Assembly (NCBI GenBank): GCA_025765595.1
Contig: JAIVFH010000001.1
Location: 372,001-436,000, forward strand
Source: Obelidium mucronatum
Lineage: Eukaryota; Chytridiomycota; Chytridiomycetes; Chytridiales; Chytriomycetaceae
Length of the DNA stretch: 64,000 bases
Direction of reading: 5' to 3'
The notes below the pieces were generated by a model. The model was not told the DNA's origin. It made no database searches and was given only the letters and a program-made list of their open reading frames with translations. The position numbers were made by a program, and so were the translations under genes. Of the stretch, positions 1-11,214 are shown piece by piece; positions within the stretch are counted from its first letter, which is position 1; the number at the start of each line of letters is the position of its first letter.

Positions 1-218
1 AACGCAGCATGATGTGGATGATTGAAGGTGCTGATTTTTTTTTTGGATTGATTTCAAAAAGCAAACAGAAAAGCTCCCTCGATCCATTATTAATGCGACA
101 AATAGGAACTAATTCCGTTTATTTGTGTCATATCGATACTGATAATAAATAATCTCATGCTCTTATACCCAAATACATTAAAAAAAAATAATCCCAAAAT
201 TAAAAAAACTTATTAATA

Positions 219-1961
219 ATGGGCCCTCCACCAGTAACACTCCTTCGCAGCACAAACAATCCACAACTATTTGATGCATCTGGAAACACAACGACATTGC
301 TTTCAGAAGCAAACCAAGTCTTTTTTCCAACCGCCAACACGAAGCTAGCAGCAAATGCCCCAGCGGGATACAAGAATTACACTCTTCTAGCCCTTCTGTT
401 TTTCTTGCAAGAAAAGAATATAGATCATACGCAGTATATCCAAAAGTCATCGGCCTACTGGTGAGGACTCCCTTCTTATTTTTATATAGATTAAAAGACA
501 ACCACTCTACATACTTGAAAACAAAATTAGGGGTTCCCGCGAAGTACCGTCCGTCTCTTTTGTGGACCGAAGAGATTTACTTGATTATTTAACTGGCGTT
601 TCCGAGTCCAGTGCCTTCGTTATCGCAGATCCCGCAACAACAACAGCAGCAGCAGCAACAACCGACTCAAACTCCGCCTCCTCTGCGGCTGTTCCCAAAA
701 CAGGTCAAAAGAGACACCGTGACGATGAAATCTCCACCAAATTGATGGATCACAAAAAAGACGGGGCGAATGGTGGTGGTCATGATGATGATGATCAAGG
801 GGAAGCCCTCAAGAAACTGAAAACTGAAATGGAACTGGACTTTGAACTCATTAAAAACGTGGTGTTGGCAAAAGAGCGGACGATTGTGAATCTGGGGAAT
901 TTCATGTCAGCTAAATCTACCAAGGTTGTTTTTTTTTTTTTGTATGTTTTTTCTCCAGCACTCTTCAATTTTCATCTGCGGTCCTTTTATTAAACCATCT
1001 TTTCTGGATATATAGAGCTTCACGTTTGCTATAAAGTACGCCGCAGAGATTCTGAGACCAGGCCAAATATCAACGACTGCTGCACCAGTTCCTGGAGCAA
1101 GGCCGGGATCGAGACCAGTAGATCCAAAAGCACGTGTTCCTTCCTCGTCTCAACACCCATCCGCAGTAGCTGCTGCTAAACCTGCGACAGCTCCATCAAA
1201 AGATGTACGACAATCTTCATCAAAGTCGACTAGCGCACCACCACCGCCAGCAGCACCATCGGGTGCCCGCTCTTCCTCGAAACCCACTGCGAAGCCGTCG
1301 CCAAGTATATATTCCTCTTTTTTTTACTGTTGAATTTTTTCTCTCTAGTCTATTTCTGACAGTATATCCGCTTTTTATTTTTTCATTTTCCACTGAAAGA
1401 CTCCAAAATCCCAATCATTATCGTTCCACCAAGTGTCACATCCGTCATTACTCTTTATAACGCGAAAGGGTTACTTTGTGATTTGAAGTGAGTAGATTTC
1501 ATTTTTGGTTCATATCGATATTATTTTTTTTTTTAAATGTCACAAAAAAAAAAAAAAAAAAGATTCCAAACAACAGAAGAAGCCGTGAAATCAAGTCAAG
1601 GCGACAAACCCAGCATGATAATTCTGGACCGCAAGAACGCACCTCCTGGGTTCCCAAAAACATATCACGTGTACGACAGTGTGGATCGGTTAAAGACTGA
1701 GGATTGGGATCGGATTGTGGCAGTGTTTGCGACTGGTCAGGAATGGCAGTTCAAGAATTGGCGGTTTGGGGCTCCAGTGAATATTTTTTCGAAAGGTGTG
1801 TGTGTGTTGTTTGTTGTTTGTAAGGGTATTATTATGTTTGTTTTTCATTTACTGGCGTTACGTTAGTGAAGGGATTCTGTCTAAAGTATGTCGATGAGCC
1901 AGTGCATGAAAAGATCAAGACGTGGAATGTGATTCAATTGAATGTAAGTTTTTTGTTCTTC

Positions 1962-2011
<50 letters not shown>

Positions 2012-2147
2012 GTGTTCTTATTTGTTTTTGAAACGCCTTCAGATACATCGAACCAAGCGGCACTTGGATACGCAAACTGTGAATACGTTCTGGATGGCAG
2101 TCGAGTCGTGGATTAAAGAGAGCCGAAGCGCTCAATTCCTGCGATGA
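219..2147 (+). CDS. CDC73: Cdc73/parafibromin, Paf1 complex subunit
   Basis: Nuclear protein of the Paf1 transcription-elongation complex. Seven exons join in phase: 219-460, 531-924, 1016-1304, 1400-1487, 1563-1795, 1867-1943 and 2043-2147. The N-terminal part has the parafibromin pattern YTLLALLFFLQ followed by VDRRDLLDYL. A low-complexity KR-rich linker follows. The C-terminal Ras-like Cdc73 domain shows IPIIIVPP, the core EDWDRIVAVFATG, WQFKNW and the terminal KRHLDTQTVNTFW. All of these align in order with human CDC73. The start is the first ATG that opens exon 1. One intron carries a 46-nt A tract. An AATAAA lies just past the stop at 2166-2171. The family call is secure; individual splice sites are inferred. 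Confidence 0.93.
1965..2010. repeat. 46-nt A homopolymer in a CDC73 intron
   Basis: An uninterrupted run of A fills about half of the last CDC73 intron (1944-2042), between a GTAAGT donor and a TTCAG acceptor. Its length may be uncertain in the assembly. Confidence 0.95.
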
Positions 2148-2220
2148 TTCTCTGTGTGAATTCAAAATAAAATGCGAGAGGACCCATAAATTAAAAAAAA
2201 AAAGTATAAAAAATCAACAA

Positions 2221-5200
2221 ATGACCAGCACAAGCACCCGCGCACTGCTTGGAGCAGCAGCCACTGTTGCAGCGACGGCGCTCACGCTGCTGTACCTCGT
2301 GCGACTTCGCCGGCGGCGGCAGCGGGGCGCGTTGCCGATCGCGCCATCGGACGTCGCCGACCTTCTTTGAACCCTTCTTTGAATGCGATCGAGAAACACG
2401 TTGGCTGGACCAAGCACGCGCTGCGACTCGGACCCGGCGGCCGGCCGACGCTCGTCCTCGCGGCGGAGTTCCACCCGTGGCGCGTGCCTGACGCGCGGCG
2501 CTGGTCCGCGCTGCTCGCGGCGTACAAACACGCGGGCTTCAACGCCGTGCGCGTGTACTTTCACTGGGCGGACCACTCGCCGGCGCGCGGCCGCTCGCGC
2601 TGGGACAAACACCGCGACGTGCGGCGGCTGCTCGACCTGTGCGAGCGCATCGGTCTGTGGCTCATTGCGGCGCCCGGCCCGTACATCTGCTCAGAGACTC
2701 AGGGCGGCGGCCTGCCCACCTGGCTGCTGGCTGACAAGTCCGTGCGCGCCAGGCACTCGCGCGCGGACTTTGACAAGCCGTTCGACCTGAACTACGCTGT
2801 GCTCTGCAGAGAGTGGTTCCAGGCCATTCTGCCCATTCTAGCTGCTCACCAAATCACGGCAAAGCCAAACGGCTGCGTCATTCTCTTGCAGATTGAAAAT
2901 GAAAACTTTGAGTCGCTTAAAGGCTTTCCAATCGGTTCCGCTGATGATATGCGCTTTCTCGCAAGAGTCGCCAGAGATTGCGGTATTACTGTTCCGCTTT
3001 TTCATAACGATGGCTTTGAGGTAACGAGTCGAGGTCTTTTCGCCGAAGGCGGAATCATACCGCCGAAGGCGGGTCTTTTCGCCGAAGGCGAAATCATACC
3101 GCCGAAGGCGGTGTAGTTCTTTTCTTGTTGTACCGCCGAAGGCGGTTCACACCGCCGAAGGCGGTGTATTTCTTTTCTTAACGGTGTTTTTGTTTGTTTT
3201 TTTTTACATCGCCGAAGGCGGAAGCATACCGCCGAAGGCGGTGTATTTCCTTTCTTGTTATACCACCACAGGCGGTGTATTTCTTTTCTTAACGGTGTTT
3301 TTGTTCTTTTTTTTTTACACCGCCGAAGGCGGAATCATACCGCCGAAGGCGGTGTATTTCTTTTCTTAACGGTGTTTTTGTTTGTTTTTTTTTACACCGC
3401 CGAAGGCCACCGCCGAAGGCGGAATCATACAGTGTTTATATCGGTATTTTTCGTCTTTTTTTTTACATCGCCGAAGGCGGAATCATACCGCCGAAGGCGG
3501 TGTATTTCTTTTCTTGCTGTACCGCCGAAGGCGGGTCACACCGCCGAAGGCGGAATCATACCGCCGAAGGCGGTGTATTTCTTTTCTTAACGGTGTTTTT
3601 GTTCTCTTTTTTGTTTACACCGCCGAAGGCGGAATCATACCGCCGAAGGCGGTGTTTATATCGGTATTTTTCTTCTTTTTTTTTTACATCGCCGAAGGCG
3701 GAAACATATCACCGAAGGCGGTGTATTTCTTTTCTTGTTATACCGCTGAAGGCGGAATCATACCGCCGAAGGCGGTGTATTTCTTTTCTTGCTGTACCGC
3801 CGAAGGCGGAATTATACCGCCGAAGGCGGTGTATTTCTTTTCTTAACGGTATTTTACTTCTTTTTTGTTTACACCGCCGAAGGCGGAATCATACCGCCGA
3901 AGGCGGTGTTTATATCGGTATTTTCCGTATTTTTTTTCTATACCGCCTTCGGCGATGTATGAGTGTATCTCTTCTTCTTTGGTTCATTTCTGCTTCATTC
4001 ATACTAATCAACAAACTTACTACAGGAAGGATCCTGGATATCCCATCATGACACTACAAATACATCAACAACAACATCAAAAACATCAACCGGAAAAGAA
4101 TCATTTGGTCTCGATTTATACGCCTTCGACAAATATGTCGTCTTTGCTCCTACTTCAGATCCCGCAAATATTGCTCTGAATGCAGATTCAAACAAGGATT
4201 TTTCTAAATGGAAGGAATGGTCTCCCAGCACTGTGGAACATGCAATGGATAATATGGAAAAGAAAGTTCGTGGGTTTGGTGGATGTGCTGCTACAGGTCC
4301 AATGTTTATTGCCGAGCTTCAAGGCGGTTGGTTTAATCATTATACCTTGGGTTGTAGTTATGACACGATTTATGAGTATGTCTTTGGTATCATGTCATCG
4401 CCGAAGGCGGGTTTCGTCCGCCGAAGGCGATGTATTCCTTCCTTCTTCTACTTATATTGGCTTTTCTTTCCTTCTTCTTTTTCTAACATCAATCAACAAA
4501 AGCTTCTACGGCGAAGACTATACTCGAATGATTTACGACTCATCCTTTGCACAAGGAGTCACAATGATCAATTTCTACATGGGCTACGGTGGTACAAACT
4601 GGGGAACTCTGGGAGATCCAGACGTATACACTTCCTACGACTACAGCGCCTGCATCCGAGAATTCGGTTACATTAGCGGCCGCGCCCGTAAACTCCGTCT
4701 CGCACTCGCATTCACCCGATCTTTCGAGTCCGTGTTTGTAGCTACAGACCGTGTCCCGCTTCATTTGGAAAGCGTCTCGGTATCACCCGCGAAAATCAAA
4801 AATGTCCAGAGAGTCAGTGTTGGTACTACTGGCCCCACAGCCGAGTTGACGTTCATGAGAAACTTTACGAGAACCAAAGTGAATGAGTACACAGTTAAAT
4901 TGAAAAAGAGGGTCGGCGTTGTTTTGAAGGGAGTCTTGGAGTACAAGAGATCGTTTATTGCGTTGGGAGGGTACACTAGCGAAGCTTCTGGATTGCATCT
5001 GCTCTTTACCACTGCGCCCATCCATGTGAGAACTCATATTCTCGTGGAAGGGCGTAGAACGGAAGTGTGGGTCATTCAAAACGACTCCAAATTGGGCGGT
5101 GAGATGGCATTCCAAGGAGACGTGTGGGTCATGAGAGATCATGGCGGTTTGGGTCCAGTCGTGAGATCCATCAAGGATTCCAAAACATCTGTCGTTAGCT

Positions 5201-6831
5201 TCTTGGGAAAAAGTGGTTGGTGTGCGCTTGCTACCCCAGCGGCTAAAGAAAATCCGGATCATGTACCAAGCGAGTTACTCATTCTTGCGCTTTCCGAAGA
5301 GGAGTTGTATACTCTCATTCCTACGTTTGAAGAACCTTTCTGGATCAATGAGCAGGATCATGGCAAGTTGCTGCATGATGTAGTTTCCAACAACAGCAGC
5401 AACGATCCATTGTCGCTTGCATGGGGCGCATACAACATTAACCACGACGTTCGAAACAACAAGTTGGAGATTGAATGGCAAAAATCCGAAACCCGCGTCT
5501 ATTGTCTGTTTTCTGCATCCGCCGAAAGACTTGGAACCCACGGATTCAAGCCATCCTCCTCCACCTTGAACCCATCACACCCACTTGCAGGCTTCCCTGG
5601 CCTCTACGTGAAAGACAGAAGCCCAGCTATATCCCAAATCGCCGCCACCTACAACCCAACAGCCCCACAAGGACAATTCCATTCCTGGCAATCACGAACC
5701 ACCGATTTCGAATCTTTACCATGGCATCCTTTGGAACTCACTGGAAGCGATTCATCCATCCCATCAAAAGACACATTGGACTTGGGTTTCACATCCGGCC
5801 ACGTTTTGTATAAACTGACTATTGACTGCACGACTGCGACACTCTCGGAAACACGAGACCTTGTGCTGTACCTCGACACGCGACACCGATGCATAGTGTA
5901 TTTGAACAAGGACCACGTTGTTGGTGGACATACGACGTATGGGCTCCAGATTATGAAGCCAGGTAGTAAACAAGGACCTGATCCGTTCCAAGACTTGCAA
6001 AAGTACATTTTGCCACGCGAGAAATTTTTATCGCAGCAGCAAAAAGACGGTAACAAGAACGTGATTGTTTACATTGTATGCGAGAGCTTTGGATTGAATC
6101 GACAAGCATTTGCATTAAACGATGTGAGAAACAAGCGAGGAATCCGACACGTCAAAGTGTTTGAAGAAGTGAAAGGAGGTGCGAACGGCGGCGGTGGGCG
6201 GCTTTGGAACAGTTTGTTTTCCAAGCGAGTAGTACAACTTGAGTTGCAAGTGACGGGAGTGGATGTCAAGGAAACGAATGACCCGTTTAATAACTGTGGA
6301 TTCCCGGATGAGGATTGGGGGGTTGGGTATCTGCCCTTGTCGAGTGACGAGAGTGTTGCTGCGAGTGGTGTTGGTGACGCGTCGTTGGCGGGGGTTTCTG
6401 TGCTTTCGTTGGGTGCTGATAAGCAGCCGCGATGGTTTGTGGGGAAGCTTAAGCTGTTGGGAGGAGATAAAAGCGTGGGGTCGGCGGCTGCGGTGGTGAG
6501 AGTTCCGTTACGGGTTCATTTGAGTGGACCTGCAACTGCGCATATTTGGATCGAGGGGGTTTATTTGGTGAGGTATTATGGGAATGGGGATTCCGTGCAA
6601 AAGGATTTCCTGATTCCTGAAACTTATTTGGAGAAGCAAGAGTTGTCTGTGAAAGTGTTGGTGTATGATGGAAGGAATGTGGGAGGGAATGTGGCGGATT
6701 GGATTGGGTTGGAGGTGAAGGGGTGGGAAATTGAGTGTGTTGGGGAAGGGGCTGGGAAGTGGAGTGGGAATCTTGTTAAAGAAGAAGGGAAGGGGGTTGT
6801 TTTTGCCACGTTTAGTGAAGTCTGCAAATAA
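2221..6831 (+). CDS. Family-35 glycosyl hydrolase (beta-galactosidase-like), membrane-anchored
   Basis: Predicted retaining beta-galactosidase. Exons run 2221-2352 (signal anchor near residues 8-25, then an Arg cluster), 2394-3020, 4026-4375 and 4503-6831, giving about 1,145 residues. GH35 marks appear in order: AAEFHPWRVP, GPYICSE, the acid/base region LLQIENEN, the nucleophile region IAELQGGWF, YMGYGGTNWG and YTSYDYSACIRE. The long C-terminal half should be beta-sandwich domains. The first intron (2353-2393, 41 nt, weak GTCGCC donor) is inferred because frame changes there; a one-base assembly error is the alternative. The intron at 3021-4025 holds the hairpin array and the one at 4376-4502 a single double hairpin. 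Exons 1-2 are markedly GC-rich up to about 2,800, and then composition returns to normal. Confidence 0.88.
3042..3959. repeat. Array of GC-rich GAA-loop hairpins inside a GH35 intron
   Basis: About 25 copies of the core CCGCC-GAA-GGCGG, each a 5-bp stem closed by a GAA loop, plus several degenerate copies. Many are paired head to tail around a short AATCATA spacer, with outer arms ACACC and GGTGT that can pair across the unit. Pairs are separated by T-rich spacers of two or three recurring types (for example a stretch containing AACGGTG and one containing TATCGGTA). The last copy near 3,942-3,957 is inverted (TTC instead of GAA in the loop). The array lies wholly within the intron 3021-4025. 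Translation gives repetitive Pro/Lys/Arg strings and is not taken as protein. Confidence 0.9.
4396..4432. repeat. Solitary double-hairpin element in the next GH35 intron
   Basis: A single unit of the same repeat in the intron 4376-4502. Outer arms CATCGCC and GGCGATG are fully complementary and inner arms GGCGG and CCGCC are complementary, with GAA facing GAA between them. Relative to the usual CACCGCC/GGCGGTG arms, the C-to-T change is matched by G-to-A in the other arm, a compensatory pair. Confidence 0.85.
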
Positions 6832-6889
6832 AGAGAGACCGTGGTTTTGTTTATATTTATTTAAGATTCCGAAAACGGAACTGGAATAA

Positions 6890-7864
6890 ATGGCCCGCCA
6901 GAAACAAAAGACCAAAGCGACCGTCGGCGCCAACGAAAGCAAAGACTTCTTGAGCGCGATTCCAACTGAACTCTTTGACTTTATCTGCGAGAAACTATCT
7001 GCCGCAGATGTCCTTACACTTGCCTGTGTCAACCAACGAATGGCCCAACTCACGACTGATAAATCACGTATTTGGACAATCCTCCGAACAAACCTAGGAT
7101 TTCCGGCTTTTCCTGCAGGAGTGGAAGGGCGTCCAACCGACAAGCATATTCTCCTTTTGTTTTATCGCGTCGGCTGCTTCTACTGCCCAACTAGAACCAA
7201 GAGCATTGACTGGAGAGCGCTGAAAAGAATTTGCTCCAAATGTTTTCCAGAGCATGGGAAAAACAGACTCGTTACGACGCTCGATTCGAAGGAGATGTGG
7301 GCACGAATAGTTGAAACCCAAATCTCCAATGCAGAGCAAATCAAACACAACATAATATTGCGCATCAAGCAGCAAAGAAAAGCGGATATTATCAAGAGGT
7401 TTGCGTCAATGCAACCGCTTCCAATTGGGCAGGATATTCTGGAAAGATGCGACTCATTTGAGCGAATGTGGAATGTCGCGCGTCCAATGACGGATCGCGT
7501 CTTTAAAAATGTGATGAAGACTTTGAGTAGTGAGATTCTGGAAGTTCGTGTTTACCGTGAGATTATATTGAGATTTGCTCAGCTCAAGAAGGATGCATTA
7601 ACGGAGAGGGGTGCCCCAGCAATATGGCACGAATCATTCATCCTTAATTGGGACTTTCTTCTTTCTGACTCTTTGGCAGCGGGGTATTACTCGTTTATGG
7701 GCACGACACAGAAGGTTGTTGGTCCTTCTCCGGTGGATGAGTCTGTGTACTATGCTGTTCGCAACCAATGGGGTCTAGAACTGTATGGTAAAAAAAACGA
7801 AAAAATCTTAAACTATGTTGCAGCTTCCGCTGTTGATTTTTTTATTTATTTATTTATTTATTTT

Positions 7865-7908
<44 letters not shown>

Positions 7909-9275
7909 GTAGGCTACGCATGGAATCTGCCCTTTCCTGCTTTTGACACGACCTCACCAGTGTTAGAAGAACACAAGAAAGCTCTTGAACGTCCATTCCT
8001 TGAATACCAAGAAACCATTATTGATTTTCTTGAAAAATACCCGCATGCTGAAGATGATGTGAAGAAATTTGAAAATAGTTATGATGGATCACACGGAATA
8101 TGTTGAGTGTTTGAAGACGCCATAATATGACTTTCCTCTATAGTTTCCTCTAAAAAGCATTTAACAGTTTTATTTTCAATGCGCATTGAAGATAGCTCCC
8201 GGCGAGGGGAGTACTACCTGTCAGTATTGCTGGATTTTATAAAAGTTGAGCGCAAGATGTTTTTGTATGAGACAATCGACGCTATCGACGAATCTAAGGT
8301 GATGAAACCCTTTCATCAAAGGTTCCTGGATAATTGGATAGAATTAAATGAGCAATGTAAGGATTTAATTACTTTATGCTTGGTGTTTTTTGGACACTTT
8401 GATTAATCTTGCTGTCAGTATTTCATCCCAAAGTTTCTTCTTGGAAACCTGCGGTCCTTCAGGAACTTTATACTTGGATTCAAAACTCAAATGATCGATC
8501 GGTCTCGTTAATGCGCCGTTTGGGATCAATACCTGCATCATCTTCAATTGCCAAAATCATGGAGGCAAGGTTTGAGGGTGATGAGGTGTTCTTGTCTGAC
8601 ATGGAAATGTTCTATAAGGAAGATTGGCCTGTGTTGACCTCGTTAAACCGACTGTATATGTGTCCTATTTTTTCATTTGTCGTGAGACCCCTGATTACAG
8701 GCACACACTATGTGAAAATCGATCGGGGTGACGATGATGAATGCATGGCGATAAGGAAAGAGATGATCAATCTGCTTTGTGTTTCTTCGGATAATTATCG
8801 TGAGGAAGAACTGTTTACGTTGGGAGTCCGAATCGTTGAAAAGTCATGTGTCAAGGCCAAAGCTCGTTATATAATGGCGGAATATAATATTCGTGAAACG
8901 TTGTGGGAGCTTGTTGCTCTGTTTCTTTGGGATTTTGGGGATGAATTTACAATGGATGTTGAGCGTGTTTGGTTTGAAGAGCATTGGCCGCCATGGAAGG
9001 CGGATCTTGACAAACGATTTGAAGAGCTGATATCTCATTTAAGTGACATCAATGCAAGTCGTACATTTACCTACGTTCAAGTGTTGGAGACAGTCTGTGA
9101 ACCTATTGCAGACTGGGAACTCACAAAAAAACGCAGAAGTGGTAAGTCTTATCTCCACATTTGGCTTTCTTTCGAAGAATTTACACTCGCGTGTTTTGGG
9201 ACAGCCATTCTTCCTTCAAACAAGTCTTTCGACGTTCATGAATGTGCAAAGTTGTTTGTTGATGATTTGGAGTGA
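6890..9275 (+). CDS. Large F-box protein of unknown target
   Basis: An F-box lies near residues 20-60 (AIPTELFDFICEKLSAADVL, then CVNQRMAQL), so the protein probably presents substrates to an SCF ubiquitin ligase. The remaining ~600 residues are helical-looking and rich in Trp, Glu and Arg; I do not recognise them. Proposed exons: 6890-7787, 7913-8101, 8168-8356, 8419-9141 and 9205-9275. The 8102-8167 intron (GTTGAG...AACAG, 66 nt) is inferred because it keeps the frame open and leaves no room for a second promoter. Otherwise two genes, ending at 8106 and starting at 8179, would sit 72 bp apart. The first intron contains a 41-nt T run. Moderate confidence that this is one gene, high that it is coding. 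Confidence 0.7.
7867..7907. repeat. 41-nt T homopolymer directly upstream of a 3' splice site
   Basis: An uninterrupted T run occupies most of intron 7788-7912 of the F-box gene and ends five bases before the AG acceptor, so it acts as an extreme polypyrimidine tract. Confidence 0.95.
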
Positions 9276-9314
9276 ATAAATTGGAACCGTCGTATGTTTT
9301 TATTGCCCTGTTAC

Positions 9315-10110
9315 TCAACAAAGTAAAGACAGTGCCCCAACTGTCACCTGTTTTGTTTCCTTGATAAGTCCTTGGATTCCCTTGAACCCAAAGTGAGAGG
9401 CATCCTTCATCATTTGAAAAAACACAGATTCTGATGTACTGATGAATGCTCCGGATTGCTTCATTCTCTAAGGAGCCGGGTGATGAGCAATCAATTTAAA
9501 AGACATGTGGCTTACCTCCAAAGCAGTCGCAATCTCGCCTTGGTTGCACGACGAAACGCCATCCTTGATCACTGTAACAGCAATTCCTCTTTCCAAGAGA
9601 TCCAATGCAGTTTGCAACACACAGACATGTGCCTCAATTCCAAACAGAACAACATGATCTGTTTTCAACTCATCCAACTTTCCCAAAACGTCACACGTCA
9701 GCATCGAAAATGACGACTTAGTAAATTTGAAGCAATTGTCGGAAGGAAGCGGCAGGTTGGAGTCCGTAGGGCCCAGTTTGTCTGGCAGTTGTTCTTTGAT
9801 GTATTGTTTAGATTGGCTGATACGCAAGGCTGACAAAACACACCAGTTACTATCAGCGGCAGTTGAAGAATTTGAGCAGCTTTGATCTAAGGAAGATTGA
9901 TGTGAGTTTGATTGTTTTAGAAAGAAGACTCCCAAAGGTATTACCATTTTGGTGGCGGTGCCAACGATGGCCTCATAATGGAAGATGTGAGGACTAACGG
10001 TAAGTCAATTGGTTACGATCATTTAAACGGCTGCTGTGAATGTACCTGAACTTGGCTTGAATGTCGCAGAGAAAGAAGGCAACCCTCGAAGTGTTGGTTA
10101 AACGATTCAT
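9315..10110 (-). CDS. Isochorismatase-like cysteine hydrolase (ISOC1/2 type), copy 1
   Basis: Small alpha/beta cysteine hydrolase of the isochorismatase superfamily, closest to animal ISOC1/ISOC2, whose substrate is unknown. Five exons on the minus strand: 10046-10110, 9945-9993, 9844-9886, 9516-9793 and 9315-9467, giving 195 residues, the family's usual size. The expected Asp-Lys-Cys triad is visible: Asp in FFLCDIQAKF, Lys in VTEQLPDKLGPT and Cys in GIEAHVCVLQT. The C-terminal FISTSESVFFQMMKDASHFGF matches the family. The ATG is 33 bp downstream of the stop codon of the paralogue at 10144-10988, and four introns share positions and phases with it, showing a tandem duplication. Confidence 0.9.
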
Positions 10111-10143
10111 GGAATCTTTATTATTCGAAAAAAAAAACAACGA

Positions 10144-10988
10144 TCACAACTTCGACAAACAGAACGCGTTAAGGGCGTCAGATGAAGAATTCTTGGTTTC
10201 TTTCAAAAGGCTCTGGATTTGCTTGAAGCCTGGATGTGATGCATCTTGCATTATTTGGAAAAGAACGGATTCTGAGGTGCTAATGTATGCCCCTGCTTGC
10301 TTCAGCCTCTACAATCAACATGTTCAATATTGCCTAATACCGCGCTTAGTTTTTAAAATATTCCCTTACATCCAGAGCCACCGGAATTTCGCCCTGATTG
10401 ATTGAAGAAATGCCGTCCTTCAACAACGTGACTGCAACCCCCTTTTCCAACAGATCGAGGGTAGTTTGAAGAATACACACTTGTGATTCGATCCCAAATA
10501 ATACAACGTGATCGACACCCTTGTTTGCATAAAGCCTCTGACATGCTTGCCATACTTCAGGTGTGATCATGGAGAATTTTGACTTTGAAAACACATGGGC
10601 GTTTGGAGGAATCGCAAGAGATGGATCAGTGTGGCCAAGCTTGTCTCTCATATGCTCTGTCAAGCAAACCTGAAATGAGATGAAATGGGTTTGGAGTCCA
10701 GTCAATATTACCAGTGACAACAAGTGGAACGTTCAGAATATTCGCTCCAGCAATCTACATGACGATCCTGGGTACGTGAACAAATTATTTCGAATTTGGA
10801 AGAACAGACCATTTTTCTGGCTGTTGCGCACATGGTTTGATATTCAAAGATGTGGTTGCTTTGCAATTTGGAAGTTAGATCCAAGATAATGTGCTTGATG
10901 GTGATACTCACGCAAACTTGGTTTGAATGTCGCAAAGGAAAAAAGCGGTGCGAGACGAGTGGGAGAGACGGGGAAGAAGTGAAGCCAT
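10144..10988 (-). CDS. Isochorismatase-like cysteine hydrolase (ISOC1/2 type), copy 2
   Basis: Paralogue of the neighbouring gene. Exons on the minus strand: 10912-10988, 10810-10858, 10712-10754, 10370-10656 and 10144-10308, giving 206 residues. Exons 2 and 3 are exactly 49 and 43 nt in both copies. Triad residues are kept: FFLCDIQTKF, VVTEHMRDKLGHT and GIESQVCILQT. The N-terminal stretch MASLLPRLSHSSRTA is basic and hydroxylated and could be a mitochondrial presequence, which copy 1 lacks, so the two copies may sit in different compartments (inference). Confidence 0.9.
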
Positions 10989-11214
10989 TTTGTGATGTTT
11001 TTTTCACTCATCGAATATCAATTGAATATGACAGACAGTGACTCTGCCAAAACGGGACTACTCAGCCTTATATCATTTACCTTTACAACCATATTTGACA
11101 CTTTGACTCAATTCGATATTATTGTGTTCAATCGGAATCGAACCATGCAATCCAGAATTTGTCTTCTGTCAAACCCCGTCAAAACTGTCAAAACAGAATC
11201 ACTTTGAAATCCAA

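Noticed and set aside
1881..2165. ORFs with poly-Phe or poly-Lys across the A run
   Set aside because: They are translations of a homopolymer inside an intron.
2214..2612. Arg/Ala-rich minus-strand ORF over the GC-rich GH35 start
   Set aside because: High GC lowers stop frequency. The plus strand has the family motifs.
3021..4025. CRISPR-like array
   Set aside because: Repeats are 13-nt hairpins with T-rich recurring spacers rather than unique ones, in a eukaryotic intron.
3184..4179. Open frames through the hairpin array giving PPKAE/RRRR repeat proteins
   Set aside because: They arise because the repeat unit lacks stops in several frames. The array lies between the GTAACG donor and ACAG acceptor of a GH35 gene whose catalytic motifs continue on both sides.
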